A stretch of 38,618 nucleotides of DNA from Pseudomonadota bacterium (GTDB lineage Bacteria; Pseudomonadota; Gammaproteobacteria; Steroidobacterales; Steroidobacteraceae), in contig JAEWBG010000061.1 of the NCBI GenBank assembly GCA_023391335.1, positions 1-38,618 on the forward strand, in the 5' to 3' direction. Under the pieces are notes generated by a model. That model was given only the letters and a program-made list of their open reading frames with translations. It made no database searches and had not been told where the DNA came from. Positions 25,329 through 34,239 of this stretch are shown piece by piece. The position numbers were made by a program, and so were the translations under genes. Each line of letters opens with the position of its first letter. The first letter of the stretch is position 1.

Positions 25329-27446
25329 ATGGACGATCGGACTAGCGGATCGGTCGATGCCTCGAGACGTGGCGCCATCTCGAATGATCTGCGCTCGCGT
25401 CCGGCGGTTAATGAGGAGCATCGATTCGCGACGCTGCTGCACAATCTAAAGGACTTCGCGATCTTCATGCTGGATCCGAGCGGCATCGTGAGCGAGTGGA
25501 CCGACGGTGCGCAGCGTGTGCTGGGCTACGCAGCAGCGGATGTGCTCGGCAAGCATTTCTCCATGTTCTTTACGCCGGAGGATATTCAATCTGGCGAGCC
25601 GCAGCGAGAAATCGCTCAGGCGCGGCAAACGGGGCGAGTGGAGTCCGATGCCTGGCGCCTGCATTGCACCGGGCGACGCATATGGATGAACGTAATCCTG
25701 ACTGCCATCCGAGACGATCAGGGCCAAGTCGCCGGCTTCGCCAAGATCAGTCGCGATCTCACCGAGCGGCGAGCCATCGAGCAAGAGCGCGAAGAGTTGA
25801 AAATGCGCTTGGCCGACGAACTCGATCACATGGTGAAGTTGAACGAGATGAGCACGCGCCTGATGCAAAGCGGCGACCTCTCGCTGGTCCTGAAAGAGAT
25901 TCTCGACGCCGTCGTGAGCCTGCAAAATGCAGATCGCGGGAACGTGCAACTCTACGATCCGAAAGACAACTCGCTCATGATCGTCGCGCAGCGAGGCTTC
26001 CCGCCTGAGTTCATGGAACTGTTTGGCAATACGAGAGCTACCGATGAGTTGGCTTGTTCGCAGGCTGCGCGTGCTCGGCATCGAGTCGTCGTCGAAGACT
26101 TGCTAGCGGCGGGGCTGCCAGAAGTGCTGCGCCAAGTCGCGCAGGCGGGCGATTGCCGCGCCGTGCAGTCGAGCCCGATCCTCGATGATGAAGGTGCGCT
26201 GGTGGGCGTGCTCTCTACGCACTTTCGCGATCCGCATTCACTCTCGGAACACGATGCACGGCTTACGGATGCCTACTTGCGCCTGGCCGCCGAGGTCATC
26301 GTCAAAGTGCGCTACGAGCAAGAATTGCGAGCCGCACAACGTGCCGCCGAGCGCGCCAATCAAAGCAAGACACGATTCTTGGCCACGGCGAGTCACGATC
26401 TACGTCAGCCGTTGCAGACGCTTTCGTTGCTCAACGGTTCGTTGCGGCGCATGGTTGCGAATTCGAATGCGGCGCGGATCGTAGCGGAACAGCAGCAGGC
26501 CATTGCGGCGATCTCATCGCTCCTGAATGCGCTACTGGACATCAGCAAGCTCGAGTCCGGTGCCGTGAAACCGGAGATCATCGACTTCGATCTGCATTCG
26601 TTGCACGAGAGTTTCCGTGCTGAGTTCTCGGCGCTAGCGGAAAAGAAGGGGCTCGAATTGCGCATTGTCGGCGGTCAAGCCTGGGTACACAGCGATCCGG
26701 TGCTCGTGGCACAAATCATCCGCAATTTGATCGGCAATGCCATTCGCTACACCAAACAAGGCTGGGTCGAATTTCGATCCACCCAGACGCATGATTCGGT
26801 CACAGTCGAGGTGGCAGATTCCGGCATCGGCATCCCAGAGGCGTTGATTCCGAATATCTTCGAAGAGTTCTATCAAGTCGGCGTGGCGCCGAACTCCGCA
26901 CGCGAAGGGCACGGGTTGGGGCTCAACATCGTGCAACGAACCGCACGTTTGCTTGGGCATCCTTTGGAAGTGCGATCCGAACTCGGCAAGGGATCCGTCT
27001 TTTCGCTCACGGTGCCGAAGGGACGTCCAATCGTCGGGCCGGCTCACGTCGCGGAGCCGCCAATGGAACAGCATAGAGGTGGCAAGCGGCGTGTGCTCAT
27101 CGTGGACGACGAACCCTCCGTGTTGCTTGCGACCCGGTTGCTGCTGGAGCTGGAAGGGTATGAGATTCTCGAAGCCACCTCGCTTTCGCAGGCGAAAGCA
27201 GTCGCGAAACAAAATGCCGATATCCAACTGTTAGTGAGCGACTACTACTTGGCGAACCGAGAACTGGGCACGGCCGTGATCGACGAGGTTCGCAAGATTC
27301 TCAAGCGTCACATCGGCGCAGTGCTCATGTCGGGCGACACTTCGAAGGCGATGTCGCAACTCGCGCTCGATGAGAGGACTCGCGTCGCGCGCAAGCCGAT
27401 TGAAGCTGACGAGTTGCTTGGACTCTTGAGGTTCATGCGTAGTTAA
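25329..27446 (+). CDS. Hybrid histidine kinase (PAS-GAF-HisKA-HATPase-REC)
   Basis: 705 aa, cytoplasmic (no membrane helix). PAS at about 30-140 (FAIFMLDPSGIVSEWTDGAQ), PAC end ISRDLTERRAIEQ, GAF at about 160-310 (LKEILDAVVSLQNADRGNVQ), HisKA with SHDLRQPL and His356, N-box NLIGNAIRYT, G1 ADSGIGIP, G2 GHGLGLNIV, and a receiver with DDE and phospho-acceptor Asp638 in LVSDYYLA. The HisKA-HATPase-REC part is paralogous to the kinase at 398-2335. GAGGGA lies before ATG 25329. Second main gene of the GAF-sensor operon; converges with the FBPase gene 24 bp away. Confidence 0.92.
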   Translation: MDDRTSGSVDASRRGAISNDLRSRPAVNEEHRFATLLHNLKDFAIFMLDPSGIVSEWTDGAQRVLGYAAADVLGKHFSMFFTPEDIQSGEPQREIAQARQTGRVESDAWRLHCTGRRIWMNVILTAIRDDQGQVAGFAKISRDLTERRAIEQEREELKMRLADELDHMVKLNEMSTRLMQSGDLSLVLKEILDAVVSLQNADRGNVQLYDPKDNSLMIVAQRGFPPEFMELFGNTRATDELACSQAARARHRVVVEDLLAAGLPEVLRQVAQAGDCRAVQSSPILDDEGALVGVLSTHFRDPHSLSEHDARLTDAYLRLAAEVIVKVRYEQELRAAQRAAERANQSKTRFLATASHDLRQPLQTLSLLNGSLRRMVANSNAARIVAEQQQAIAAISSLLNALLDISKLESGAVKPEIIDFDLHSLHESFRAEFSALAEKKGLELRIVGGQAWVHSDPVLVAQIIRNLIGNAIRYTKQGWVEFRSTQTHDSVTVEVADSGIGIPEALIPNIFEEFYQVGVAPNSAREGHGLGLNIVQRTARLLGHPLEVRSELGKGSVFSLTVPKGRPIVGPAHVAEPPMEQHRGGKRRVLIVDDEPSVLLATRLLLELEGYEILEATSLSQAKAVAKQNADIQLLVSDYYLANRELGTAVIDEVRKILKRHIGAVLMSGDTSKAMSQLALDERTRVARKPIEADELLGLLRFMRS

Positions 27447-27470
27447 GCCTAGACCCTGCCTCAGAATCCC

Positions 27471-28547
27471 TCAGGGGCTCGCACTGGTGAAGTGGCGATC
27501 GAGGGATTCGAGTCTCGCCTGAGCGTTCGAATACACCGATTCGCCCATCGACGCAGATGATGCGCTCAGGAACCCTTGCTTGCGTATATCCATTGCCTTG
27601 CCCGCGATGCGCTCGCGTGCCGCGTCCCAGAACGGATGAGCGAATGCATCGATCGGCTCAGTTAGCAGTCCATCATGCACGGAGAAAGCGGCGCAACTGA
27701 CGAGCGGCGGTCCGTCGAAGAAGCTCGATTTAGTCGCGAGCGGGACGGGCATCAAAGGCATGTGCTGCAGACCATGGATGCCGCTGCCTACTAGATGTCC
27801 CGTTGCGTAAGGAGCGAGCACTTCGCCCGTCGTCGGGAAGTCTCCATAAGTGCGCACGAGCATGACCGGATCATCGTTATGAAGCCGCGAGGGCGAGACT
27901 TGCGCGACGTGATCGTCTGTCGCACGAGTCCATATCGATGTGATCACGTATCGGTTCTGAACTCGCAGCACCGCCGCCAGATCGTACAGACGCTCCGGCG
28001 CTTCCAAATCGATGATGCGATTGCGCTCGCCGTCGATATCGAGCACTTGAAAGCGGAAGCCTTGGCTCAGCGCGCTCGAGAGCGCCAAGCTAGGCGTGTT
28101 CATCGGATCGCCGAACGCCAAATACAACGGCAGATTGAACACCGTCGGATTCGCTTTATCCGCCGCAAACAGCAGGAACGATTCGTCGGAGCGCTCATCG
28201 ATTGTCATCTCCGCCGAATCCGGCCCAGTGGATTCCAAACGGCCCGGAAAGTTTTCGGTGAGCAGATCGTGACCGGCGCCGGACAAGCCTTGTTCGTGGG
28301 CCACTCGCGCACCATCGACAAATGCTTGCCAAGCGATGCGATGAACTTGCGAGTCGGCCGAGCCGCGCGCATGCGTCATCAAGATGGTCACGGCATCGCC
28401 TATAAAACCCACTGCATAGTCGACGATCAGGTCGCGCTTGTGAGCGCTCACGGATTCGCGAATCGTGTCCACCACTGATTTTGATGGCGCGAGATGCCCT
28501 CCGATTGCACCTACATCTGCTTTGATGACGGATAGCGTCAATCTCAT
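27471..28547 (-). CDS. Class V (archaeal-type) FBP aldolase/phosphatase, divergent
   Basis: 358 aa, family of bifunctional fructose-1,6-bisphosphate aldolase/phosphatases of archaea and deep-branching bacteria. Seen: TLSVIKADVGAIGGH (Asp11, His18), SGAGHDLL, FAADKANPTVFNLPLYLAFG, DPMNTPSL, PHPFWDAARE-like ending. Odd: the metal-binding GDD is GD51-A52, and where the family has a lid loop ending RYVGKDDP (Schiff-base Lys and catalytic Tyr), this protein has a shortened SRLHNDDP with Asn224 at the Lys position. The C-terminal EYT is also altered. Aldolase activity should be lost and phosphatase activity is doubtful. GGGAG precedes ATG 28547. The fold assignment is secure, the function is not. 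Confidence 0.85.
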   Translation of the reverse strand: MRLTLSVIKADVGAIGGHLAPSKSVVDTIRESVSAHKRDLIVDYAVGFIGDAVTILMTHARGSADSQVHRIAWQAFVDGARVAHEQGLSGAGHDLLTENFPGRLESTGPDSAEMTIDERSDESFLLFAADKANPTVFNLPLYLAFGDPMNTPSLALSSALSQGFRFQVLDIDGERNRIIDLEAPERLYDLAAVLRVQNRYVITSIWTRATDDHVAQVSPSRLHNDDPVMLVRTYGDFPTTGEVLAPYATGHLVGSGIHGLQHMPLMPVPLATKSSFFDGPPLVSCAAFSVHDGLLTEPIDAFAHPFWDAARERIAGKAMDIRKQGFLSASSASMGESVYSNAQARLESLDRHFTSASP

Positions 28548-28628
28548 GATGCAGCTCCCATTCCGCTGAGTAATTCTAGGTTCGGAATCCTTGCATTCTT
28601 ACTCTCGGGAGAAACCTGTCATAAACCA

Positions 28629-28644
28629 GTACCGGACTCGGTAC
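28629..28644 (-). promoter_or_regulatory. Palindrome upstream of FBPase-like gene
   Basis: GTACCG-GACT-CGGTAC, perfect 6-bp arms with 4-nt spacer, 82 nt before the start codon of the FBPase-like gene. Possible operator; nothing more can be said. Confidence 0.3.
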
Positions 28645-28735
28645 ATTCTCTAGGGTTCGCACCTGGTGCATCGCGGAGAAACGAGTTTATGCGGCACTGC
28701 CGCGCAGGTGTTTTCGCTCGGACGCCGAACGCGAA

Positions 28736-29401
28736 TCAAGCCTTCTCAGCAACCAAATAGTGGGAGTACCAGGAGGCGGCGTGCTCCGCGACTTGCTCCA
28801 GCGCTCCGCGTTCTTCGAACAAATGCGTGGCGCCTTGAATCGTGATCAATTGCTTTGTCCCATGCATGCGATTCATCGCCATGCGATTCAATTCGAGCAC
28901 GTGAACGTCCTCGCTGCCCACGACGAACAAGGTTGGAACGTCGATGGTGGTCAGGGCGTCGCCGACCAAGTCGGGCCTGCCGCCTCGGGACACGATCGCG
29001 GCCACACGATTCGGTCGCAACGCTGCAGCAAGGAGCGCGGCGGCTGCGCCCGTGCTGGCCCCGAACAAGCCGATAGGCAGCGAACCGACATCGTCGCGAG
29101 CTTCAAGACAGTCGATCACTTCGGCAACGCGATGTCCCAGCATCGGAATGTTGAAGCGTGATTCCTGAGTCATCGAATCGATTTGATCCTCATGCATCGT
29201 GAGCAGGTCCATCAGCAACGTCGCGAACCCGCGTTGTCGCAAGTAGTGTGCGACTTGATTGTTGCGCGTGCTGTAGCGACTGCTGCCGCTGCCGTGCACG
29301 AAGGCGATCAGACCGCGAGGATTTTCGGTGGTGTCGAGAAATCCTCGGAGCTGGATGCCAGAGCTCAGTGAGATGACTGCTTCGACGGCTTTCGTTTCCA
29401 T
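28736..29401 (-). CDS. Dienelactone-hydrolase-type alpha/beta hydrolase
   Basis: 221 aa. Seen: AFVHGSGSSRYSTRNNQVAH (oxyanion region), nucleophile serine in GLFGASTGAAAAL, acid in VVGSEDVHVLELN, and histidine in QGATHLFEE, a full triad. This family commonly occurs next to or fused with phosphoribosyltransferases of the type found at 32798-33490, so the two may work in one system, although separated here. Start ATG 29401 has AGGA 6 nt upstream; the frame runs on to 29554 without support. Substrate unknown. The 255-bp divergent gap to the phosphorylase shows no clear motif. Confidence 0.85.
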   Translation of the reverse strand: METKAVEAVISLSSGIQLRGFLDTTENPRGLIAFVHGSGSSRYSTRNNQVAHYLRQRGFATLLMDLLTMHEDQIDSMTQESRFNIPMLGHRVAEVIDCLEARDDVGSLPIGLFGASTGAAAALLAAALRPNRVAAIVSRGGRPDLVGDALTTIDVPTLFVVGSEDVHVLELNRMAMNRMHGTKQLITIQGATHLFEERGALEQVAEHAASWYSHYLVAEKA

Positions 29402-29656
29402 GGTGGATCCTGCAGGGCGCGTGGAATGGCGTTCGCGCCAAAACCAATCGAGTACGCAAACACTATGAAGAACGCAATTTGCGCGTGCCAAACGGACTTC
29501 CACGCGTTCAATTTCGGTTGTGCCGGAGTTCGTCGATAGAGAGGTCGAGATCACGGAGTTCTCCTTAAGCCTGCCGTGGCACTCCTGATGGCCGCACAGA
29601 GTAGGGAGCAGATGCTTCGGAAAATGTCCTTAGGTCATTCGTGAGTACCGCAGCGC

Positions 29657-31372
29657 ATGGTCGGTGAGTTTCTTTACGAACCGCGCGTGGCGTATTTCTC
29701 GATGGAGATTGCGCTGCGCAATGAAATCCCCACGTATGCCGGGGGCCTGGGAATTCTTGCGGGCGATACGCTGCGATCCGCCGCCGATCTCGGTTTGCCG
29801 ATCGTCGCGGTGAGTCTCGTCAGCCGTGCGGGCTATTTTCGGCAGGAGATCGATGCGGGCGGCCGGCAAGTGGATCGTCCCGATTCCTGGGAGCCAGCAA
29901 ACTGGGCGCGTCGTCTCGAAGCGAAGGTCGCCGTACCCATCGCGGGAAATTTGGTATGGGTGAGCGCGTGGCTCTACGTGCTCGAAAATCACTGGGGCTC
30001 GCGTCAGCCGGTGCTGCTCCTCGATACCGACTTGCCTGAAAACGAAGTAGCGGATCGAGAAATCACTCACTACCTATACGGCAACAGTGAGGAGTATCGG
30101 CTCAAACAGGAGATCGTTCTTGGTATCGGCGGCGTGCGTTTGCTGCATGCCCTTGGATTCGAGATCCGCCGCTATCACATGAATGAAGGACATTCGGCAT
30201 TGCTCGGTATCGAGCTGCTGCGCACGCATGCATATCCGCCGGAGGATCTGCAGCCAGGGGAGGCGCTGTACGACATTCCCAGAGTGCGCGATCTATGCCG
30301 CTTTACGACACATACGCCGGTGGAGGCAGGGCATGATCGATTCTCATACGAGATGATCCACCGCATCCTGAGGGGTCCAAGTTCACACGACCAAGACTTT
30401 GTCGATCTCGCCACCTTGAAACGGCTCGGCGGCGAATCCGATCTGAACATGACCCGGTTCGCGCTCAATCTGAGCGAGTACGTGAACGGCGTTGCCGAGC
30501 GGCATGCTGCGCTCTCTCGAACCATGTTTCCTGGCTATCGCGTCAATGCGATCACGAACGGCGTGCATCCGTTCACGTGGGTGACGGAGAGCCTGCGAGC
30601 GTTGTACGACCAGTACATTCCCAATTGGCTCCATGAGCCGGAGTTGCTTACGCGTGCGAGCAGCATCCCCGATGAGAAAATATGGAACGCGCACGTGCAG
30701 GCGAAACGCACATTGCTCGAGCGCGTCAAGACTCTCACCGGCATTGCGTTGGCTCCCGATCGCGCAACACTCGGGTTTGCTAGACGCATGACAGCGTATA
30801 AGCGGCCTGATTTGCTCTTCAGCGATATGGGGCAGTTGAAGGCCATCGCGCGTCAGTATCCGTTTCAGATCGTGCTTGCAGGCAAGGCACATCCTCGCGA
30901 CGAACCGGGGAAGCGGTTGATCGAAGAGCTTCATGCGCATGCCCGCAGTCTCGCGGATTCGATTCCGATCGTGTTTCTGCCCAACTACGACATGGCGATG
31001 GCGCAGCTGTTCGTGGCGGGTGTGGATGTATGGCTGAATACGCCGCTCCCGCCTCTCGAAGCCAGCGGTACCAGCGGAATGAAAGCGGCGTTCAATGGCG
31101 TGCCGCAATTGTCGGTGCTGGATGGATGGTGGATCGAAGGCTGCATTGAAGGGGAAACCGGCTGGGGTATCGAAAGCCGCGGCAACATGAGTGCGGATGC
31201 CAACGAGCTGTATCGAAAGCTGCAGAGCATCGTGCTGCCTCTCTACTACACGGCCAATCCGGATCGCAGCGGCTGGATCAAAGTCATGAAAGGCGCCATC
31301 GACAAGAACGCGTCGTACTTCAACAGCCATCGTATGATGCGCCGCTACGCCACAGACGCATATCTGCGTTGA
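29657..31372 (+). CDS. Alpha-glucan phosphorylase (short GlgP type)
   Basis: 571 aa: phosphorolysis of glycogen or maltodextrin to glucose-1-phosphate. Seen: VAYFSMEIALRNEIPTYAGG at the N-terminus, YHMNEGHSALLGIELL, THTPVEAGHDRF, FARRMTAYKRPDLLF, and the pyridoxal-phosphate lysine Lys476 in GTSGMKAAFNG followed by SVLDGWWIEG. It is the compact form lacking the extra N-terminal region of 800-aa phosphorylases. No other glycogen gene is in the window. It is flanked by the hydrolase and a large repeat block, and is probably monocistronic. ATG 29657 is the only sensible start; no good ribosome site. Confidence 0.9.
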   Translation: MVGEFLYEPRVAYFSMEIALRNEIPTYAGGLGILAGDTLRSAADLGLPIVAVSLVSRAGYFRQEIDAGGRQVDRPDSWEPANWARRLEAKVAVPIAGNLVWVSAWLYVLENHWGSRQPVLLLDTDLPENEVADREITHYLYGNSEEYRLKQEIVLGIGGVRLLHALGFEIRRYHMNEGHSALLGIELLRTHAYPPEDLQPGEALYDIPRVRDLCRFTTHTPVEAGHDRFSYEMIHRILRGPSSHDQDFVDLATLKRLGGESDLNMTRFALNLSEYVNGVAERHAALSRTMFPGYRVNAITNGVHPFTWVTESLRALYDQYIPNWLHEPELLTRASSIPDEKIWNAHVQAKRTLLERVKTLTGIALAPDRATLGFARRMTAYKRPDLLFSDMGQLKAIARQYPFQIVLAGKAHPRDEPGKRLIEELHAHARSLADSIPIVFLPNYDMAMAQLFVAGVDVWLNTPLPPLEASGTSGMKAAFNGVPQLSVLDGWWIEGCIEGETGWGIESRGNMSADANELYRKLQSIVLPLYYTANPDRSGWIKVMKGAIDKNASYFNSHRMMRRYATDAYLR

Positions 31373-31404
31373 GCACTTGCGGGTGGTGATCGTTCAATTG
31401 TTGT

Positions 31405-31690
31405 CACACGGAGGACACGGAGGACACGGAGGACACGGAGGCAGTGAGCAGGTGAGCAAGTGAGCAAGTGAGAGCGAGCGTTGCTCGCGTGAGTGCTTCG
31501 CGAACTACGCGAGAATTGTTAGCCGCAGAGAACGCAGAAAAGAGTGATGAGGTGATGAGGTGAAAGCGCGATGGGTGTGAAGTGCGATGGTATGAGGCAG
31601 GGCCTCCGATTTGTGACCTGTGCTTATCCATGTGGTCCTTGTGTTGCGTTTGTTCTCAAGCCGGGACGAAACACAAAGCGCACAAAGACA
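31405..31690. repeat. Inverted copy of composite repeat
   Basis: Starts with four ACACGGAGG units (31405-31441), then GTGAGCAAGTGAGC and the hairpin GCGAGC-GTT-GCTCGC, then GCCGCAGAGAACGCAG, GATGAGGTGATGAGGTGA, and CACAAAGCGCAC. Read in reverse complement it follows 20738-21023 base for base with few differences; both encode the same chance peptide SSRLENKRNTRTTW. No gene. Confidence 0.88.
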
Positions 31691-31691
31691 G

Positions 31692-31975
31692 CAGACATTG
31701 GACAGGATGAACAGGATTGACAGGATGGTCGGAGCTAAGAGATCTGTACTTCCTTTCATACATCCCGTTCATCCTGTTAATCCTGTCTAGATTCCTCTTC
31801 GCTTTCGCCCACGAGCGCAGGCTAAGTGATCGGACAGAAAGTAATCTCGCACAGAGCCTACAGAGCCCGTCGAATCTGGGTAGGCAGTGGACGCATGGGA
31901 GTGGGCGGCACCCATGGAGATCCGCTGTCTTTCTTTCTCGTAACCCTCCGTGATCTCCGTGTCCTCCGTGTGAGA
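31692..31975. repeat. GACAGGAT-type repeat and CTCCGTG repeat
   Basis: GGACAGGATGAACAGGATTG and, inverted, CATCCTGTTAATCCTGTC lie either side of AGAGATCTGTACTTCC, so this copy is itself an inverted pair (31699-31789). 31945-31975 is a CTCCGTGTCCTCCGTG copy. 31790-31944 and 31976-32110 hold no recognisable feature or gene. Confidence 0.75.
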
Positions 31976-32110
31976 TTTCTTAACGCGCTCGTGTGCGACG
32001 CAGCGTGCCGAGTAGCACAATTCACCTAGCGACTATGAGGAGTTCCGATTTGTCCCGGGCGGTTGTCGCATGCAGCATTTCGCGGTCTATTCAATCGAAG
32101 GAGTGCAGAC

Positions 32111-32479
32111 ATGAATGCGAAATCCATGTTGATGTTCGCGGTGATCGGAATGGCTTCGTTTGCAGTGCAAGCATCGGACGACACCTCGCCAACGGTCGAC
32201 AAGATGAAGGCGGCCGTGACGCCGGGTGAGATCGTGCTCACCGGCAATCAGGTCAAGAAGATTCACGACGGCAGAGAAGCCAGGGAGTATCGCGTTTGCG
32301 TGAAGACGGAAACGGATGCGGCAGCAATGAGAGTGACCTACGACGGCGAGCAGTCCGTACTGATGCCCGGGGATTGTCAGAACGTTGTCGGCAAAAAGAT
32401 CGACGCATCACCCCAGAAACCACTTAGCGGCAAAACGCACATCGTTGCCACGTTCGAGCACATCAAGTCCAAAGGCTGA
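32111..32479 (+). CDS. Small secreted protein of unknown function
   Basis: 122 aa with a signal peptide (MNAKSMLMFAVIGMASFAVQ, cleavage likely after VQA before SDD), so periplasmic. The mature part of about 100 residues is hydrophilic and beta-rich with only two cysteines (RVCVKTE and GDCQNV), which could form one disulfide. AAGGAG lies 8 nt before ATG 32111. It stands alone between repeats and the convergent ChaB gene. No family recognised. Confidence 0.75.
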   Translation: MNAKSMLMFAVIGMASFAVQASDDTSPTVDKMKAAVTPGEIVLTGNQVKKIHDGREAREYRVCVKTETDAAAMRVTYDGEQSVLMPGDCQNVVGKKIDASPQKPLSGKTHIVATFEHIKSKG

Positions 32480-32486
32480 TGCTCGC

Positions 32487-32509
32487 GGGACCGGTTCGCC
32501 GCCGGTCCC
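32487..32509. terminator. Stem-loop between convergent genes
   Basis: GGGACCGG, loop TTCGCCG, CCGGTCCC: a perfect 8-bp GC-rich stem 8 nt after one stop codon and 11 nt from the opposing one. No T-run on either side, but position and strength suggest a bidirectional terminator. Confidence 0.5.
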
Positions 32510-32519
32510 ACTTCTCGCG

Positions 32520-32756
32520 CTATGGCGACTGTCTCAAAGAGATCGGCCGCTCTACCCACTGGGTTCCGAGCTTTTCGTAGTCGCGCTTCACGGCAGCCCA
32601 TGCGATTCGATGAGCGATTTCTTCGCGCCTCGGTGCCGATGCAGCGCGATACGTGTTCCACGCAGCGTTGAACGCGCTGCGATAGATGTCTTGCGCGTGA
32701 TCAGGTAAATGCGAACGCACGCCCGACGGCAGATCTTCATTGCGCAGGTATGGCAT
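32520..32756 (-). CDS. chaB: ChaB family protein
   Basis: 78 aa. Seen: MPYLRNEDLPSGVRSHLPDH then AQDIYRSAFNAAW, and the terminal REEIAHRIAWAAVKRDYEK, the two conserved blocks of ChaB (E. coli ChaB 76 aa, named cation transport regulator; real function unclear). It begins 41 bp after the phosphoribosyltransferase gene on the same strand and is probably co-transcribed. A TTG start nine codons earlier is possible; I use ATG because the family begins at MPY. Confidence 0.85.
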   Translation of the reverse strand: MPYLRNEDLPSGVRSHLPDHAQDIYRSAFNAAWNTYRAASAPRREEIAHRIAWAAVKRDYEKLGTQWVERPISLRQSP

Positions 32757-32797
32757 GACCGTACCGCTGGTTTCGTAGTGCAATGTGCTTCATGGAT

Positions 32798-33490
32798 CTA
32801 TTGCCGCACTTGATGGCTCGGTTGCGAGCGTGTTTGAGGGCCCGCGGCAACCTTGGGTGCATGCGCGCGTGTTAACAGATCGATGACTTCCTCGTCCGTG
32901 GTTTGACCGAAGTCGAGGTAGTACTGACCCACGGCGGCGAAGCCTTCGGGAGTGCCGATGCAAACCACGTGGCTCGCTTCGCGACGCAGCGATTGGTAGG
33001 CATCTTCGGACGCGACCGGTACGGCCACGACGGTTTCCTTGGCGCCAAGGCGCCGCGCAGCGCGCACTGCAGCGAGCATGCTCGAACCTGTTGCAGCGCC
33101 ATCGTCGACGAGTATCGCAATGCGGCCATAGATGTTTGCGGGTGCTCTGCCGCTTCGATACGTCTTTTCGCGCCGCTCGATCTCCAGGCGTTGTTCGATG
33201 ATGGCTTGCTTGATCGCGCCCTGATCGACCCATGAGTGCGCGTGCGGATTCATGACCACAACCCCACCTGATGCTATTGCGCCCAGCGCGAACTCGGGCT
33301 GCAGTGGCGCGCCGAGTTTCCGCACGATCAGTACATCCAACGTCACGCCCAAGTACTGCGCGACTTCGAACGCAACGGGCACACCCCCGCGAGGTAATCC
33401 GAGTACGACGACGTCGTCTCGATGTGCGTAGGTAGAAAGCAGCGGCGCCAGCACTCGGCCGGCCTCGCTTCGATCGGTGAATGGGTGCAT
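32798..33490 (-). CDS. Phosphoribosyltransferase-family protein
   Basis: 230 aa. Seen: VVLGLPRGGVPVAFEVA near 28-44, VRKLGAPLQPEFALGAIASG, and the PRPP-binding loop LVDDGAATGSS at 127-137. This group is usually stress-associated and often fused or adjacent to dienelactone-hydrolase-like enzymes; its true substrate is not known to me. A roughly 30-residue disordered tail follows the domain. ATG 33490 has GAGG 7 nt upstream. First gene of a two-gene unit with chaB. Confidence 0.85.
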   Translation of the reverse strand: MHPFTDRSEAGRVLAPLLSTYAHRDDVVVLGLPRGGVPVAFEVAQYLGVTLDVLIVRKLGAPLQPEFALGAIASGGVVVMNPHAHSWVDQGAIKQAIIEQRLEIERREKTYRSGRAPANIYGRIAILVDDGAATGSSMLAAVRAARRLGAKETVVAVPVASEDAYQSLRREASHVVCIGTPEGFAAVGQYYLDFGQTTDEEVIDLLTRAHAPKVAAGPQTRSQPSHQVRQ

Positions 33491-33599
33491 AGCAGCCTCG
33501 CGCCTGAATCAAAGCGTTAAGTGTCGCTCCGCGGCGAGCGACGGCTATGCGCGGAATCGCGTGCGGCGTGCGGGAATTCCGAGCTGCGCGAATCGGGCG

Positions 33600-34060
33600 T
33601 GAACAAAGAACGTGATGGAGTGATGGAGTGATGAAGTGATGAAGTGAAGGCGCGGTGCGCGGCGAATCCGTTAGAACGGTATGAAAGCAAGAACAGATCT
33701 CTTAGTCCGGTCATCCTGTCAATCCTGTTCATCCTGTCCAAACTTCTTTGTCTATGCCTCGGACACGGATGAAAGAAATTCGACAGGATTAACAGGATGA
33801 ACGGGATGTATGAAAGGACGAACAGATCTCTTAGCTCAGACCATCATGTCAATCCTGTTCATCCTGTCCAATGTCTTGACTTCTGCTTCGGTGCAGACGA
33901 AGCAATTAGACACAAGATGGCCACCCGCCTGCGCGGGTGCGACGGCATTTGAACTCCGTACCCTCCGTGCTCTCCGTGTGAAATCCGACTTCCGACTCTT
34001 ACTTACGTTCCGAGCGCAAAGCTCTCACGCGAGCAACGCTCGCTCTCACTTACTCACCGC
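33600..34060. repeat. Dispersed-repeat block
   Basis: 33613-33652 is a GTGATGGAGT tandem. 33675-33745 and 33780-33875 are two copies of GAACAGATCTCTTAG with CCTGTCAATCCTGTTCATCC, partly inverted to each other. 33905-33950 is the compact REP-like hairpin CCACCCGC-CTGC-GCGGGTG. 33955-33980 is a CTCCGTG copy. 34029-34043 is GCGAGC-AAC-GCTCGC. Flanks 33491-33599 and 34061-34239 show nothing recognisable. Confidence 0.75.
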
Positions 34061-34239
34061 TCTTATCCCCAGTCGAGTGTCTAGATTGCCACGCGCGTAC
34101 GGTGCAATGCGCCCCGCGACCTTCCACGGTGCACTGCGGGTCATTCCCGATTGGAGGCTCACACCCGCGCGCTTACCTTGCGAACGAAACACATCCGCTC
34201 GCACTCATGCTGCGACTGCGTTGGAGAAGGAGAATTTCA

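Noticed and set aside
31505..31759. 84-aa minus-strand ORF
   Set aside because: Lies wholly in the inverted composite repeat.
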